This document shows, piece by piece, positions 1 through 9,867 of a DNA stretch of 64,000 bases. The notes beneath the pieces are model-generated. The model was not told the origin of the DNA and made no database searches. It saw only the letters and a program-made list of their open reading frames with translations. The translations under genes were made by a program, and so were the position numbers. Source of the stretch: Agrobacterium salinitolerans. GTDB lineage: Bacteria > Pseudomonadota > Alphaproteobacteria > Rhizobiales > Rhizobiaceae. The DNA is taken from the NCBI RefSeq assembly GCF_002008225.1, contig NZ_MRDH01000037.1, positions 186,001 to 250,000 on the forward strand, given 5' to 3'. Positions within the stretch are counted from its first letter, which is position 1. Every line of letters starts with the position of its first letter.

Positions 1-458
1 ACTTTCCCGGCCTCAACCTCGTCACCACGGTCTACGGTGACGACCTCGCCGACAAGAGCTATCGCGAAGCGCAGGGACTGCTCTCCTCGCAACCGAACGT
101 TAAGGTCATCGTCGCTCCGACGACGGTCGGCGTTCTCGCCGCCTCGCAGGCCGTCAAGGATGCGGGCAAGATCGGTCAGGTCTATGTGACGGGCCTTGGC
201 CTGCCGTCTGAAATGGCCGGCGCCATCAAATCAGGCGCCACCAAGGAATTCGCCATCTGGAACCCGATCGACCTCGGTTACTCCGCCACCCAGATCGCCT
301 ATCGCCTGGTGAAGGGCGAAACGGATGGCAAGCCGGGCTCGGAAATTGAAGCCGGTCGTATGGGCAAGATCAAGGTTGGTGAAAACAGCGAAGCGGCGAT
401 GGCCGATCCGTTTGTTTATGACGCGAAGAATATCGATCAGTTCTCGAAGATTTTCTGA
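1..458 (+). CDS. rhaS: Rhamnose ABC transporter periplasmic substrate-binding protein, C-terminal part
   Basis: This is the 3' part of a periplasmic sugar-binding protein. The frame is open from base 3 with no start, so the N-terminus and signal peptide lie left of the window. About 151 residues remain, ending in TGA at 456-458. The visible part has the second lobe of a Peripla_BP_4-type binding protein (SSQPNVKVIV, then VTGLGLPSEMAG). It is followed by the ATPase, two permeases, mutarotase and kinase of a RhaSTPQUK-type locus, so it most likely binds L-rhamnose. The substrate is inferred from the neighbours. An internal ATG at 186 is not the true start. Confidence 0.85.
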   Translation, partial: FPGLNLVTTVYGDDLADKSYREAQGLLSSQPNVKVIVAPTTVGVLAASQAVKDAGKIGQVYVTGLGLPSEMAGAIKSGATKEFAIWNPIDLGYSATQIAYRLVKGETDGKPGSEIEAGRMGKIKVGENSEAAMADPFVYDAKNIDQFSKIF

Positions 459-486
459 TCTTGAGAAGTGACGGCAGTGCGTGGAG

Positions 487-636
487 GGCACCCCCCTCTG
501 CCCTGCCGGGCATCTCCCCCTCAAGGGGGGAGATCAATGTGCCGCACCCGCTCGATCCATAAGGCAGGGTGCTATCCGCTTGCCGATCTCCCCCCTTGAG
601 GGGGAGATGCCCGGCAGGGCAGAGGGGGGCGCCCCT
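487..636. repeat. Long palindromic intergenic repeat between rhaS and rhaT
   Basis: Two near-complementary arms of about 50 bases (487-535 and 585-636) flank a 49-base spacer. Each arm contains a smaller hairpin of the form CTCCCCCTCAAGGGGGGAGA and a CCCTGCCGGGCAT block. The unit resembles the mobile palindromic repeats common between rhizobial genes. It could fold in the mRNA as a large stem between the binding-protein gene and the rest of the operon, which would fit higher expression of rhaS. That role is inference. The short open frames across it on both strands are by-products of the repeat. Confidence 0.8.
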
Positions 637-669
637 CGCGGCTTCATCAAAACAGACCGGTAAGACGGA

Positions 670-2205
670 ATGATGCGTGCTGAAACCCAAACCATAAACA
701 TCTCAGAGGCTTCCAGCGCCGTTCCCATTCTGGAAATGCGCGGCATCAGCCAGATATTCCCCGGCGTCAAAGCGCTTGATGGCGTCGATATCGCGCTATA
801 CCCCGGCAAGGTCACCGCGCTGATCGGCGAGAACGGTGCGGGTAAATCCACGCTCGTCAAAATCCTTACTGGCATCTATCGCCCGAACGAGGGTGAAATC
901 ATGCTGGATGGCAAGGCCGTCCACTTCCACAGCGCACAGGACGCCATCGATGCCGGCGTTACCGCCATTCATCAGGAAACCGTGCTGTTCGATGAGCTTT
1001 CCGTCGGCGAAAACATCTTCCTCGGCCATGCGCCAAAAGGCCGTTTTGGCCTGATCGACTGGAAGACCATCAATGCGCGCGCCAAGGTTCTGCTGGAGCA
1101 GCTGGAGAGCACTATCGATCCCTCCATTCGGCTGAAAGACCTGTCGATTGCGCAGCGCCATCTGGTGGCCATCGCCCGGGCGCTATCGGTCGAGGCACGC
1201 ATCGTCATTATGGACGAGCCGACCGCTGCTCTTTCCCGAAAGGAGATCGATGATCTCTTCCGCATCGTCGAAAATCTGAAGCGACAGGGCAAGGCGATCC
1301 TCTTCATCAGCCACAAGTTCGATGAAGTCTATGAAATCGCCGAGAATTATGCCGTGTTCCGTGACGGGAAAATGGTTGGCGCCGGCACGCTTGCCACCAC
1401 CCCGCAAGATGAAATCGTGCGGTTGATGGTTGGCCGCGACGTGACGAATGCCTTTCCCAAACAGGCCGTCACGCTGGGGTCAACTGTTTTGTCAGTTCGC
1501 GACTATTCGCACCAGACGGAATTCCGCGATATTTCGCTCGAACTGCGCAAGGGCGAGATTCTCGGCCTCTACGGGCTGATCGGCGCCGGCCGTTCCGAAC
1601 TCTGCCAGTCGCTGTTCGGCATCACCCGCCCGGCTTCGGGAGAGGTAATGCTGAACGGCCAGCCGCTTTCCATCCGCTCGCCGGAAGATGCGATACGCGC
1701 CGGCATCGTTTATGTGCCGGAAGAGCGCGGCCGCCACGGGCTGGCGCTCGATATGCCGATCTATCAGAACATGTCGCTGCCCTCTCTCACCCGCACCTCG
1801 CGCAAGGGGTTTCTGGCCGCCGCCAATGAATTCGCGCTGGCGCGCAAATATGCCGCGCGGCTCGATCTGCGCGCCGCCGCGCTTTCGGTGCCTGTTGGCA
1901 CGCTTTCGGGCGGCAACCAACAGAAGGTGGTGATCGGTAAATGGCTCGCCACGAAGCCGAAGGTCATCATTCTCGATGAGCCGACCAAGGGCATCGATAT
2001 CGGCTCGAAGGCCGCTGTACATGGCTTCATCAGCGAACTTGCGGCCGAAGGCTTGTCGATCATCATGATTTCATCCGAACTTCCCGAAATCCTAGGCATG
2101 TCCGACCGCGCCATCGTCATGCGCGAAGGCCTGATGGCGGGCCAGTTCGAACGCGCCGATTTTTCTCCGGAAAAGCTGGTGCGCGCCGCCACCGGCAATG
2201 CCTGA
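670..2205 (+). CDS. rhaT: Rhamnose ABC transporter ATP-binding protein
   Basis: This 511-residue cytoplasmic ATPase powers sugar import and has the two-domain layout of the CUT2 (ribose/rhamnose type) family. Domain one has a perfect Walker A GENGAGKST at residues 53-61 and a degenerate signature (LSIAQ). Domain two has a degenerate Walker A (GLIGAGRSE) but an intact LSGGNQQK signature and ILDEPTKGID. This asymmetry is normal for the family. It follows the palindromic repeat and precedes the two permeases by 14 bases. The start is one of two tandem ATGs at 670/673. In Rhizobium leguminosarum the same gene order defines the rhamnose transporter. Confidence 0.9.
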   Translation: MMRAETQTINISEASSAVPILEMRGISQIFPGVKALDGVDIALYPGKVTALIGENGAGKSTLVKILTGIYRPNEGEIMLDGKAVHFHSAQDAIDAGVTAIHQETVLFDELSVGENIFLGHAPKGRFGLIDWKTINARAKVLLEQLESTIDPSIRLKDLSIAQRHLVAIARALSVEARIVIMDEPTAALSRKEIDDLFRIVENLKRQGKAILFISHKFDEVYEIAENYAVFRDGKMVGAGTLATTPQDEIVRLMVGRDVTNAFPKQAVTLGSTVLSVRDYSHQTEFRDISLELRKGEILGLYGLIGAGRSELCQSLFGITRPASGEVMLNGQPLSIRSPEDAIRAGIVYVPEERGRHGLALDMPIYQNMSLPSLTRTSRKGFLAAANEFALARKYAARLDLRAAALSVPVGTLSGGNQQKVVIGKWLATKPKVIILDEPTKGIDIGSKAAVHGFISELAAEGLSIIMISSELPEILGMSDRAIVMREGLMAGQFERADFSPEKLVRAATGNA

Positions 2206-2219
2206 GAGGGGCCACAAAC

Positions 2220-3221
2220 ATGCAACGTCTACTCAAAAATCGCGAATGGCTGCTGGCGGGTATCATCATCATCATGATTGCCGGCTTTGCCCTGCGCGCG
2301 CCCGGCTTCGCCCGGCCCGGCAATCTCGTCAATATTTTCAATGATACGTCCATCCTCATCATCCTGGCGCTTGGCCAGATGGCGGTCATTCTCACGAAAT
2401 CCATCGACCTCTCAGTCGCCGCCAATCTCGCCTTTACCGGCATGGCGGTGGCGATGACCAATGCCGCCTTTCCGGGTATTCCCCTGCCGCTACTCATTGT
2501 CATGGCGGTCGGCATCGGCGCGTTTCTAGGTTCCATCAACGGCATACTCGTCTGGTGGCTTGGCATTCCGCCCATTGTTGTGACGCTCGGCACGCTCACC
2601 ATCTATCGCGGCATGGCTTTCGTGCTGTCGGGCGGCGGCTGGGTGAATGCGCATCAGTTTTCGCCGACCTTCCTCAATGTGCCGCGCACGATGGTCCTCG
2701 GCATGCCGGTTCTGTCCTGGGTGGCCATTCTCATCATCGCCGGAGCCTGGCTGGTGCTGACACGCAGCTCCTTCGGCCGTTCCGCCTACGCCTCCGGCGG
2801 CAATCCGGGTGCTGCGGTCTATGCGGGCATCGATGTCGGCCGCACCCGCTTCTTCGCCTTCGTCCTGTCGGGGGCGCTCGCCGGTCTTGCCAGCTATCTC
2901 TGGGTGTCGCGCTACGCCGTTGCTTATGTGGATATCGCCGCCGGCTTCGAGCTGGACAGCGTGGCAGCCAACGTCATCGGCGGCATCTCGATTGCGGGCG
3001 GCATCGGCTCGGTGGCCGGAGCGGTGCTTGGCGCGCTGTTCCTCGGCGTCATCAAGAACGCGCTGCCCGTCATCGGCATTTCACCCTTCGCGCAAATGGC
3101 CATATCAGGCGTGGTCATCGTGCTCGCCGTCGTCTTCAATGCCCGCGCCGAAGCCAGAAAAGGCCGTATCATCCTGCGCGATCGGGCCGCAGCAGACCAT
3201 GGCAAGGAAGCATCCGCATGA
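2220..3221 (+). CDS. rhaP: Rhamnose ABC transporter permease 1
   Basis: A 333-residue inner-membrane permease of the BPD_transp_2 (PF02653) type, with about eight to ten hydrophobic segments from residue 12 onward. The segment DLSVAANLAFTG and the loop GGNPGAAVYAGID are typical of CUT2 sugar permeases. A purine-rich GAGAGGGG precedes the ATG at 2220. The gene ends in an ATGA overlap with the second permease, so the two are probably translationally coupled and form the heterodimeric channel of the rhamnose importer. Rhamnose specificity is inferred from the locus. Confidence 0.9.
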   Translation: MQRLLKNREWLLAGIIIIMIAGFALRAPGFARPGNLVNIFNDTSILIILALGQMAVILTKSIDLSVAANLAFTGMAVAMTNAAFPGIPLPLLIVMAVGIGAFLGSINGILVWWLGIPPIVVTLGTLTIYRGMAFVLSGGGWVNAHQFSPTFLNVPRTMVLGMPVLSWVAILIIAGAWLVLTRSSFGRSAYASGGNPGAAVYAGIDVGRTRFFAFVLSGALAGLASYLWVSRYAVAYVDIAAGFELDSVAANVIGGISIAGGIGSVAGAVLGALFLGVIKNALPVIGISPFAQMAISGVVIVLAVVFNARAEARKGRIILRDRAAADHGKEASA

Positions 3222-4228
3222 GCACGAATTCCCAACCGTCACAGGCACCGCGCGTCATTCCCGACAAACTCGGCACGCCGCTCAGCCGCATCATGGCCAG
3301 CTGGGAAGTGTTGCTGCTCGGTGTCGCGATCCTCATCTTCATCGCCAATTCGCTCGCCTCGCCCTATTTCCTCAACGCCTGGAATCTCTCCGACGCGACC
3401 TTCAACTTCACTGAAAAGGCGATCATCGCCTTTGCCATGGCGCTTCTGATCATCGCCGGTGAAATCGACCTGTCAGTCGCCGCCATCATCGCGCTTGCTT
3501 CCACCGCCATGGGTGCGGCGGTGCAGATGGGGGTCGGCACATCAGGCCTCGTCGCCATCGGCATCGGCACCGGGCTATTGTGCGGGGCTTTCAACGGCTT
3601 TCTGGTCGCGGGGCTCAAGCTGCCCTCCATCGTCGTCACCATCGGCACCATGAGCCTGTTTCGCGGCATTTCCTATATGGTGCTGGGGGATCAGGCCTAT
3701 GGCAAATATCCGGCGGATTTCGCCTATTTCGGTCAGGGCTACGTGTTCTGGGTGATCTCCTTCGAATTCGTACTGTTCATCGTCATGGCCATCCTCTTCG
3801 CCATTCTGCTGCACGCCACCAATTTCGGCCGGCAGGTCTATGTCATCGGCACCAATCCCTTCGCCGCCCGCTTTTCCGGCATTCCCGTCGAGCGCGTGAA
3901 GTTCATCCTCTTCCTGCTCACCGGCCTGATGAGCGGCATCGCCGCCGTCTGCCTCACCTCGCGGCTCGGTTCCACGCGCCCGTCAATCGCTCAAGGGTGG
4001 GAGCTTGAGGTGGTGACCATGGTGGTGCTGGGTGGCGTTTCCATTCTCGGCGGTTCCGGCACCATTGCGGGCGTCGTCATCGCCGCCTTCGTCATGGGCC
4101 TCGTCACTTTCGGGCTGGGGCTTCTGAACGTGCCTGGTATCGTCATGTCGATCTTCGTCGGCCTGCTGCTCATCATCACCATCGCCATCCCCATCGTCGT
4201 CCGTCGCCTTCGTGCCATGAGAGGCTGA
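3218..4228 (+). CDS. rhaQ: Rhamnose ABC transporter permease 2
   Basis: This 336-residue permease starts at the ATG at 3218, which overlaps the TGA of rhaP by four bases. The open frame runs further upstream, but that part is antisense-like shadow inside rhaP. The N-terminus (MSTNSQPSQ) is hydrophilic, followed by multiple membrane spans of the PF02653 fold. EIDLSVAAIIALAS and the GTNPFAARFSGI loop match the paired permease. It should form the membrane channel with RhaP and bind RhaT. Only three bases separate it from rhaU. Confidence 0.9.
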   Translation: MSTNSQPSQAPRVIPDKLGTPLSRIMASWEVLLLGVAILIFIANSLASPYFLNAWNLSDATFNFTEKAIIAFAMALLIIAGEIDLSVAAIIALASTAMGAAVQMGVGTSGLVAIGIGTGLLCGAFNGFLVAGLKLPSIVVTIGTMSLFRGISYMVLGDQAYGKYPADFAYFGQGYVFWVISFEFVLFIVMAILFAILLHATNFGRQVYVIGTNPFAARFSGIPVERVKFILFLLTGLMSGIAAVCLTSRLGSTRPSIAQGWELEVVTMVVLGGVSILGGSGTIAGVVIAAFVMGLVTFGLGLLNVPGIVMSIFVGLLLIITIAIPIVVRRLRAMRG

Positions 4229-4231
4229 ACC

Positions 4232-4555
4232 ATGCCGGAACTCGAAAAACACGCCTTCAAGATGAAACTCTTCGCCGGTAAGGAAGCCGAATATAAAAAG
4301 CGCCATGATGAGATATGGCCGGAGCTGGTGGCGCTGCTGCACGAGGCGGGGGTCCGCGACTACTCCATCCATCTCGACCCGGAAACCAACATTCTCTTCG
4401 GCGTGCTGACGCGGCCGAAAAACCACGGCATGGCGGCTTTGCCCGACCACCCCGTGATGAAGAAATGGTGGGCGCATATGGCTGATATCATGGAGAGCAA
4501 TCCCGACAATTCGCCCGTTGCAATAGACCTGGTGATGGTGTTCCATCTGCCATGA
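4232..4555 (+). CDS. rhaU: L-rhamnose mutarotase
   Basis: A 107-residue cytoplasmic protein of the RhaM/RhaU (YiiL-like) family that interconverts alpha and beta anomers of L-rhamnose. Family features visible are [11 protein letters not shown] near residues 22-32, which carries the conserved histidine, and [16 protein letters not shown] near residues 73-88. Length matches the family (about 104-108). It starts three bases after rhaQ and its TGA overlaps the ATG of rhaK by four bases. Its presence is the strongest evidence that the whole transporter is for rhamnose. Confidence 0.93.
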   Translation: MPELEKHAFKMKLFAGKEAEYKKRHDEIWPELVALLHEAGVRDYSIHLDPETNILFGVLTRPKNHGMAALPDHPVMKKWWAHMADIMESNPDNSPVAIDLVMVFHLP

Positions 4556-5943
4556 GCGACAGCACCAAACCGAACCGGGTCGCGGTCATCGATATCGGCA
4601 AGACCAATGCCAAGGTGGTCGTCATCGACACCGGCAGCGGCGAGGAAATTGCCGGCGAGAAGCGGACGAATCCCGTTCTTCGCGAAGGCCCCTACCCGCA
4701 TTACGATGTGGAGATGCTCTGGCACTTCATTCTTGCCGCGCTTCAACGGTTTGGCCACGAGCCGGGTTTTGATGCGATTTCCATCACCACCCATGGCGCT
4801 TCAGCAGCACTTCTCGATGGAAACGGCGACCTCGCCATGCCCGTGCTCGATTACGAGCATGTCTACCCCGAACCCGTTCAGGAGGCCTATCGCGAGATCA
4901 GGCCCGATTTCGTAGAGACTGGCTCGCCGCAGCTTCCTGCGGGACTGAACCTCGGCGCACAAATCCATTTCCAGAAAACCACCTTTCCGGACGAGTTCGC
5001 CAGGGTGCGCGACATCGTTACTTACCCGCAATATTGGGCAGGACGACTGACGGGCATTCAGGCAACCGAAACCACCTCGCTTGGTTGCCACACGGACCTA
5101 TGGAACCCACGCTTGAAGAGGTTTTCATCGCTGGTCGAGCGTCTCGGCATCGAACATTTGATGGCGCCTGTCCGCTCCGCTTTCGATGTGCTGGGCACGA
5201 TCCGCCCATCGCTGGCGCAGGAAACCGGGCTGTCACCTGATATGCCGGTCTATTGCGGCATCCACGATTCCAACGCGTCGCTCCTGCCGCATCTACTTCG
5301 CCGCGACGGCGATTTTTCCGTCGTCTCAACCGGCACCTGGGTGGTGAATTTCTCCATTGGCGGCAAGGCGGATGCGCTGGATCCCAACCGCGATACGCTT
5401 TTGAATGTCGATGCTCTCGGGCGACCCGTTCCCTCCTCCCGTTTCATGGGCGGCAGGGAATATGAAATTCTGGCGCAGCAATTCGGAGCTGCGACACCCC
5501 ACGAAATCGAAGCAGCCCTCGGCGGGGTTATCGAAAAAGGGATAATGCTGCTGCCGAGCGTCGTTAGCGGCTCCGGCCCTTTTCCGGAAAGCGCATCACG
5601 CTGGATCGCCGATAGCGATGCAACAGAGGCGGAGCGACATGCGGCTGCCTCACTCTATCTCGCCCTGATGACGGAGTTCTGTCTTTCGCTCGTTGAGCGC
5701 AGAGGGCCTGTTGTCGTCGAGGGACCCTTCGCCGGAAACACGCTGTATTTGAGGGCACTCGCCGCTTTTGCCACAACCGACGTCATTGCCATGGAAGGCT
5801 CGACGGGGACTAGCGCGGGTGCTGCGCTGCTCACCGGTATCAAGCCGGTTGCCGGTCGAGAGCGTCATTTCACGGCGGGGGATATTCCGGAGCTGACTTC
5901 CTATCGCACCGCCTGGCGGGGCCATCTCACCTTGCCCAAATAG
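4552..5943 (+). CDS. rhaK: FGGY-family rhamnose kinase
   Basis: A 463-residue sugar kinase of the FGGY/ASKHA fold. The N-terminal phosphate-1 motif [16 protein letters not shown] is at residues 10-25, SLGCHTDLW lies in the middle, [12 protein letters not shown] is the second phosphate loop, and [12 protein letters not shown] is the adenosine-binding region. In R. leguminosarum RhaK is needed both for catabolism and for rhamnose uptake; the same may hold here. It closes the operon and overlaps rhaU by four bases. Whether it phosphorylates rhamnose or rhamnulose cannot be read from sequence alone. Confidence 0.9.
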   Translation: MSDSTKPNRVAVIDIGKTNAKVVVIDTGSGEEIAGEKRTNPVLREGPYPHYDVEMLWHFILAALQRFGHEPGFDAISITTHGASAALLDGNGDLAMPVLDYEHVYPEPVQEAYREIRPDFVETGSPQLPAGLNLGAQIHFQKTTFPDEFARVRDIVTYPQYWAGRLTGIQATETTSLGCHTDLWNPRLKRFSSLVERLGIEHLMAPVRSAFDVLGTIRPSLAQETGLSPDMPVYCGIHDSNASLLPHLLRRDGDFSVVSTGTWVVNFSIGGKADALDPNRDTLLNVDALGRPVPSSRFMGGREYEILAQQFGAATPHEIEAALGGVIEKGIMLLPSVVSGSGPFPESASRWIADSDATEAERHAAASLYLALMTEFCLSLVERRGPVVVEGPFAGNTLYLRALAAFATTDVIAMEGSTGTSAGAALLTGIKPVAGRERHFTAGDIPELTSYRTAWRGHLTLPK

Positions 5944-5944
5944 A

Positions 5945-5970
5945 AATGCGACCGAGTGATCGGCCGCATT
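5945..5970. terminator. Hairpin between convergent rhaK and hydrolase genes
   Basis: An 11-base inverted repeat (AATGCGACCGA with TCGGCCGCATT, one mismatch) around a four-base loop lies between the two convergent stop codons. There is no long T-run on either side, so a simple intrinsic terminator is likely but not certain. Confidence 0.5.
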
Positions 5971-5987
5971 CTGATGTCGGAAAAGTA

Positions 5988-6824
5988 TCAGCCCTTAATG
6001 AAGGCCAGCAGGTCGGCATTCAGCACGTCGGCGTTGACGGTCAGCATGCCGTGCGAGAAGCCGGGATAGGTCTTCAGCGTGCCGTTTTTCAGAAGCTTCA
6101 CCGACTTGTGAGCCGAGTCGGCGATCGGCACGATCTGGTCGTCTTCACCGTGCAGAACCAGCGTCGGAACGCTGATATTCTTCAGGTCTTCGGTCTGGTC
6201 GGTTTCCGAGAAGGCCTTGATCCCGTCATAATGGGCCTTCGCGCCGCCCATCATGCCCTGACGCCACCAGTTCTGGATAACACCTTCATGCACGGTCGCG
6301 CCATCGCGGTTGAAGCCATAGAACGGGCCGGCCGGTACGTCACGGAAGAACTGGGCGCGGTTTGCGGCAAGCGCAGAGCGGAAGCCGTCAAATACTTCCA
6401 TCGGCAGGCCTTCCGGATTGGCCTCGGTCTTGAGCATCAGCGGCGGCACGGCGGAAACGAGAACCGCCTTGGCGACGCGGCCGGCGGGTTCGCCATGTTT
6501 TGCGACATAACGGGCCACTTCGCCGCCGCCGGTGGAATGGCCGATATGGACGGCGTTCTTCAGATCGAGCGCCTCCACGACGGCAAAGGCGTCGGCGGCA
6601 TAGTGGTCCATGTCATGACCGTCAGCAACCTGGGCGGAACGGCCATGGCCACGGCGGTCATGGGCGACGACGCGAAAACCCTTGGAGAGGAAAAACAGCA
6701 TCTGCGCATCCCAGTCATCTGAACTGAGCGGCCAGCCATGGTGGAACATGATCGGCTGGGCGTCCTTCGGGCCCCAGTCCTTGTAGAAGATTTCGGTTCC
6801 GTCTGTCGTCTTAACAAAGCCCAT
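5988..6824 (-). CDS. Alpha/beta hydrolase, non-heme chloroperoxidase/esterase type
   Basis: A 278-residue cytoplasmic alpha/beta-hydrolase. The nucleophile elbow GHSTGGG places the catalytic serine at residue 97, the acid is in HGEDDQIVP (about D229), and the histidine is in PGFSHGM (H258). [13 protein letters not shown] supplies the oxyanion loop. The closest named relatives are cofactor-free haloperoxidases and aryl esterases. Perhydrolase activity is common in this family, but the natural substrate is unknown. The gene is transcribed alone, convergent with rhaK, with an A/T-rich upstream region. Confidence 0.85.
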   Translation of the reverse strand: MGFVKTTDGTEIFYKDWGPKDAQPIMFHHGWPLSSDDWDAQMLFFLSKGFRVVAHDRRGHGRSAQVADGHDMDHYAADAFAVVEALDLKNAVHIGHSTGGGEVARYVAKHGEPAGRVAKAVLVSAVPPLMLKTEANPEGLPMEVFDGFRSALAANRAQFFRDVPAGPFYGFNRDGATVHEGVIQNWWRQGMMGGAKAHYDGIKAFSETDQTEDLKNISVPTLVLHGEDDQIVPIADSAHKSVKLLKNGTLKTYPGFSHGMLTVNADVLNADLLAFIKG

Positions 6825-7065
6825 GATCGTTACTCCTTCGGTTGCGTTGGCATCTCCGGTGCATCCTTTTGTGCGCCGGTTTGATGGAGGGATGATGACG
6901 CAGGATAACGGTTGCTACAATTGCAACAATAATTGGGAATGAATTGCTGTTTATGAAATTATCGTGGCGTACCGATTACGATACGCGCATCGACCCGCTC
7001 CGCGCCCTCATGCAAATGTGAGAACGGAGAGGACAGGCGGACGGTTCCGTGAATTCGGCGCGGCC
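6825..7065. other. Intergenic region upstream of the hydrolase gene
   Basis: 241 bases with no gene seen. It must hold the hydrolase promoter on the minus strand. A short dyad GTTGC-N7-GCAAC at 6911-6927 sits in the A/T-rich part about 90 bases before the start and could be a regulator site. There is no other support for that. Confidence 0.3.
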
Positions 7066-7761
7066 TCAGTCCACCTCGGGATCGTATTCCCTCGGGCTTT
7101 CGTCCTTCGAGAACAGGACGCAGGGCCCACGTGAGCCCCGGGGATCATAGGCATATCCCTTCGCGGTCAGCGCCTGCATGATATCGCGAACTCCGGCAAG
7201 ACCGTAAAGATGGTCGTGCAGTTCCACGAATATCCGCTCCACACCGGAGAGGTCGGCCCTGCCGAGCAGATCGCGTTCCGCACCCTCGATATCCATAACG
7301 AGCGCGGTGATGCCCCGGCTGGCGATAAATTCGTCGATATTGGCGGAGGAAATTTCGATGCGCTTTTCATAGGGACCCTGATTTTCGTCCATGGACGACA
7401 TCCAGAGATCCCTGCGGACGTAAAAAGGATAGGAGCTCGGCTCATCGGCGGTGAGAAGCCCCTGCGAAAACACGACATTGCCGCGGCAATTGGCCTTGAT
7501 CACCCGCTCTGCCAGCGCCGCGGTGGAGGGGTTGGCCTCGAAGGCCCAGACGGAAACATCCTCGATGCCGGCAATGATCGAGGTGATGATGCCAATACCG
7601 GAGCCGAGCTCCAGCACCCGATCGCCGGGCTTGATGGCTTTCAGGACGCTGCGGGCCTCTTTCGCCTCATAGCTGCCGTCGGTCAGCGCCTGCCAGATGA
7701 CCGGCGACACCTCATCGGAAGAGAGAGGAAGGGCAATTCCATGCACGTCCAGTATTTCCAT
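7066..7761 (-). CDS. FkbM-family methyltransferase
   Basis: A 231-residue SAM-dependent methyltransferase. Motif I VLELGSGIG is at residues 49-57, followed by the acidic residue of FEANPSTAAL. The MDIEGAERDLL stretch and ERIFVELHDH near the end are typical of the FkbM family, whose members methylate sugar or polyketide hydroxyls. The target here is unknown. It stands alone on the minus strand, about 160 bases downstream of the GGDEF-EAL gene. The ATG at 7761 is the only good start. Confidence 0.8.
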   Translation of the reverse strand: MEILDVHGIALPLSSDEVSPVIWQALTDGSYEAKEARSVLKAIKPGDRVLELGSGIGIITSIIAGIEDVSVWAFEANPSTAALAERVIKANCRGNVVFSQGLLTADEPSSYPFYVRRDLWMSSMDENQGPYEKRIEISSANIDEFIASRGITALVMDIEGAERDLLGRADLSGVERIFVELHDHLYGLAGVRDIMQALTAKGYAYDPRGSRGPCVLFSKDESPREYDPEVD

Positions 7762-7923
7762 GTCTCAAGCCTTTTCGCAAAACTCGGCCGCTTTGCCGCA
7801 ATGATCCCATATCGACCGGGAATGCTCTACAGCATCGTTGCACCAACCGGTATCGGTTTTCGCAAGCAACACTATGACGTGGTAAAAAATCCAAGATACG
7901 GTCGCCGCCAAAACAGGCGCGCC

Positions 7924-9858
7924 TCAGACGGAACTCCAGGCCACAAGCTCCTTGGCCGGCAACGGTCTGCTGATCAGATATCCCTGAACCTGATCGCACC
8001 CCAGACGCCTGACACATTCATATTGCTCTTCCGTCTCGATACCTTCCGCAATCGTCGTCATCCGCAGACTGCGGCCGACGCCGACCACGAATTCCACGAT
8101 CGCCAGCGCGTCGCGGTCGCTGGTGATATCGCGCAGGAACGAGCGGTCGATCTTGATCTTGTCGAAAGGCACGCCGCGCAGATTGGCGAGCGATGAATAA
8201 CCTGTCCCGAAATCATCCATGGCGATCTGGATGCCGACGGCTTTCAGCCGTGAAAGTGTGTTGATCGTCTGGTCGCTCTTGTTGAGCAGGATCGATTCGG
8301 TGATTTCAAGTTCGAGCCGGCTGGGTTCCAGCCCGCTTTTCTCAAGCGCGCCCATGACGTTCTGGATGAGGCTGGTGCTGTGGAACTGGACTGGCGACAG
8401 ATTGACCGCCACTTTCATGTCCTCGTCCCAGCCCATCGCCTCGCGGCAGGCGGTTTCCATCACCCATTTTCCGAGCGAATGGATGAGGCCGGTTCTTTCC
8501 GCAACGGGAATGAACACGCTGGGCGGCACATCGCCCCGCACCGGATGTTTCCATCGCAGCAGCGCCTCGAAGCCGCAAAGCTTGCGTGTCTGCGTCGCCA
8601 CCTGCGGCTGGTAATAGACTTCCATCTCGTCGTTCTGCAGAGCGGTCTGCAAGTCAGCCTCGAAAGACTTTTTCTCGGTCAGCTGCTTCTGCATGCGGAC
8701 CTTGAAGACACTCGCCCGGCCGGGGCCGATGGCTTTCGCCTCATAAAGCGCCAGATCCGCGCGCTTGAACAATTCATCCGCGTCGACGGCGCCGTGCGAT
8801 ATGGCGATGCCGATGCAGGTGCCGATTTTGACCTCCTGCTCGCCAAGCTGGTAGGTGCGGCTGATCTGGTCGATAAGCCTGTTGGCGATGCGGCGGGCGG
8901 AATCCTCGTTCAGATCGTCGGAGACGACGGCGAATTCGTCACCGCCCAGACGGCAGACCATATCATAATCGCCTCCGATGCCCGACAGGCGCTGCGCCAC
9001 GGCCTGAAGCAGGGCATCGCCGGCGTCATGGCCGAGCGTATCGTTGACGTCCTTGAACCCGTCCAGATCGAGCAGAAGGATGGCTGTCGTTCCAGTCCCG
9101 CCGAAGGATCGACGCAATCTCTCGATCAACTCCCGCCGGAAAAGCGCGCGGTTCGGCAGTCCCGTCAGCGCGTCGTGATAGGCGTCATGTTCGAGCCGGA
9201 CATTCTTGGCCTGCAATTCCAGCGTGGCGGCACGCAGATCGTCCGTCAGACCACGCATGCTTTTCTGCGCCCGGTTCAGGAGATCGTTCTGGCGGAGCAG
9301 CAATATGACAAGCGCGATACCACACAGTATAAGGCCGCCGGCCAGCGCCGTATAAACGATATGCAGCTTGCGCACATCCTCATGGGCGGTGTCGATAAGG
9401 TTGACGTCAAAAGCGACGGAAGACGAGGCGAGCGTCGTCATCGGCGCGTCGAGCGCGCTCATCGCGGAAAGAATATCCGGAACCTCGGCCGGATTGAGAT
9501 CGCTCATCCGCTGCTCAAGATGGACCAGAACCGCATCAAGATGGGTTACGAGATCCCGCCACTGCTGTTTCTCATTGATGAAGGCGCCCAGATTTCCCTG
9601 TTTCAGAAGCTCCAGACGGCTCAGCATAATATCCAGACGCAACTGCAGTTCGTCCCGATCAATCTTGCCGGGGTCAAGGGCGAATACGGCCAGCTTGTTC
9701 TGGAGACGCAGATATTCTGCAACCGTCTGGCTGACGGCCCAGGAATCATTGTAGCGGGCGAATTTCTGCAGAGCAGTCTGCCGCTCGGCAATGACGAAAG
9801 CGATATAGCCCGTTGCCAGGACGAAGCAACAGATGATCACCGCCACAAGTTTTCGCAA
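7924..9858 (-). CDS. Membrane-anchored GGDEF-EAL protein (cyclic-di-GMP synthesis/hydrolysis)
   Basis: A 644-residue inner-membrane protein. TM1 at about residues 4-24 and TM2 at about 168-189 enclose a periplasmic helical sensor region. The GGDEF domain (about 225-390) has an intact RLGGDEFA (GGDEF at 305-309). The inhibitory I-site is degenerate: the expected arginine of RxxD is a glycine at 296, with D299 retained. The EAL domain (about 400-640) keeps EAL (431-433), NLSPVQF, ELEITES, DDFGTGYSSL and AEGIET, so phosphodiesterase activity is plausible. It lies nine bases after a periplasmic molybdopterin-fold protein, suggesting a sensor partner. Confidence 0.93.
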   Translation of the reverse strand: MRKLVAVIICCFVLATGYIAFVIAERQTALQKFARYNDSWAVSQTVAEYLRLQNKLAVFALDPGKIDRDELQLRLDIMLSRLELLKQGNLGAFINEKQQWRDLVTHLDAVLVHLEQRMSDLNPAEVPDILSAMSALDAPMTTLASSSVAFDVNLIDTAHEDVRKLHIVYTALAGGLILCGIALVILLLRQNDLLNRAQKSMRGLTDDLRAATLELQAKNVRLEHDAYHDALTGLPNRALFRRELIERLRRSFGGTGTTAILLLDLDGFKDVNDTLGHDAGDALLQAVAQRLSGIGGDYDMVCRLGGDEFAVVSDDLNEDSARRIANRLIDQISRTYQLGEQEVKIGTCIGIAISHGAVDADELFKRADLALYEAKAIGPGRASVFKVRMQKQLTEKKSFEADLQTALQNDEMEVYYQPQVATQTRKLCGFEALLRWKHPVRGDVPPSVFIPVAERTGLIHSLGKWVMETACREAMGWDEDMKVAVNLSPVQFHSTSLIQNVMGALEKSGLEPSRLELEITESILLNKSDQTINTLSRLKAVGIQIAMDDFGTGYSSLANLRGVPFDKIKIDRSFLRDITSDRDALAIVEFVVGVGRSLRMTTIAEGIETEEQYECVRRLGCDQVQGYLISRPLPAKELVAWSSV

Positions 9859-9867
9859 ACGGCACCT

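Noticed and set aside
370-690. Open frames on both strands containing CPAGHLPLKGGD and ISPLEGEMPGRAEGG
   Set aside because: They are translations of the palindromic intergenic repeat, not genes.
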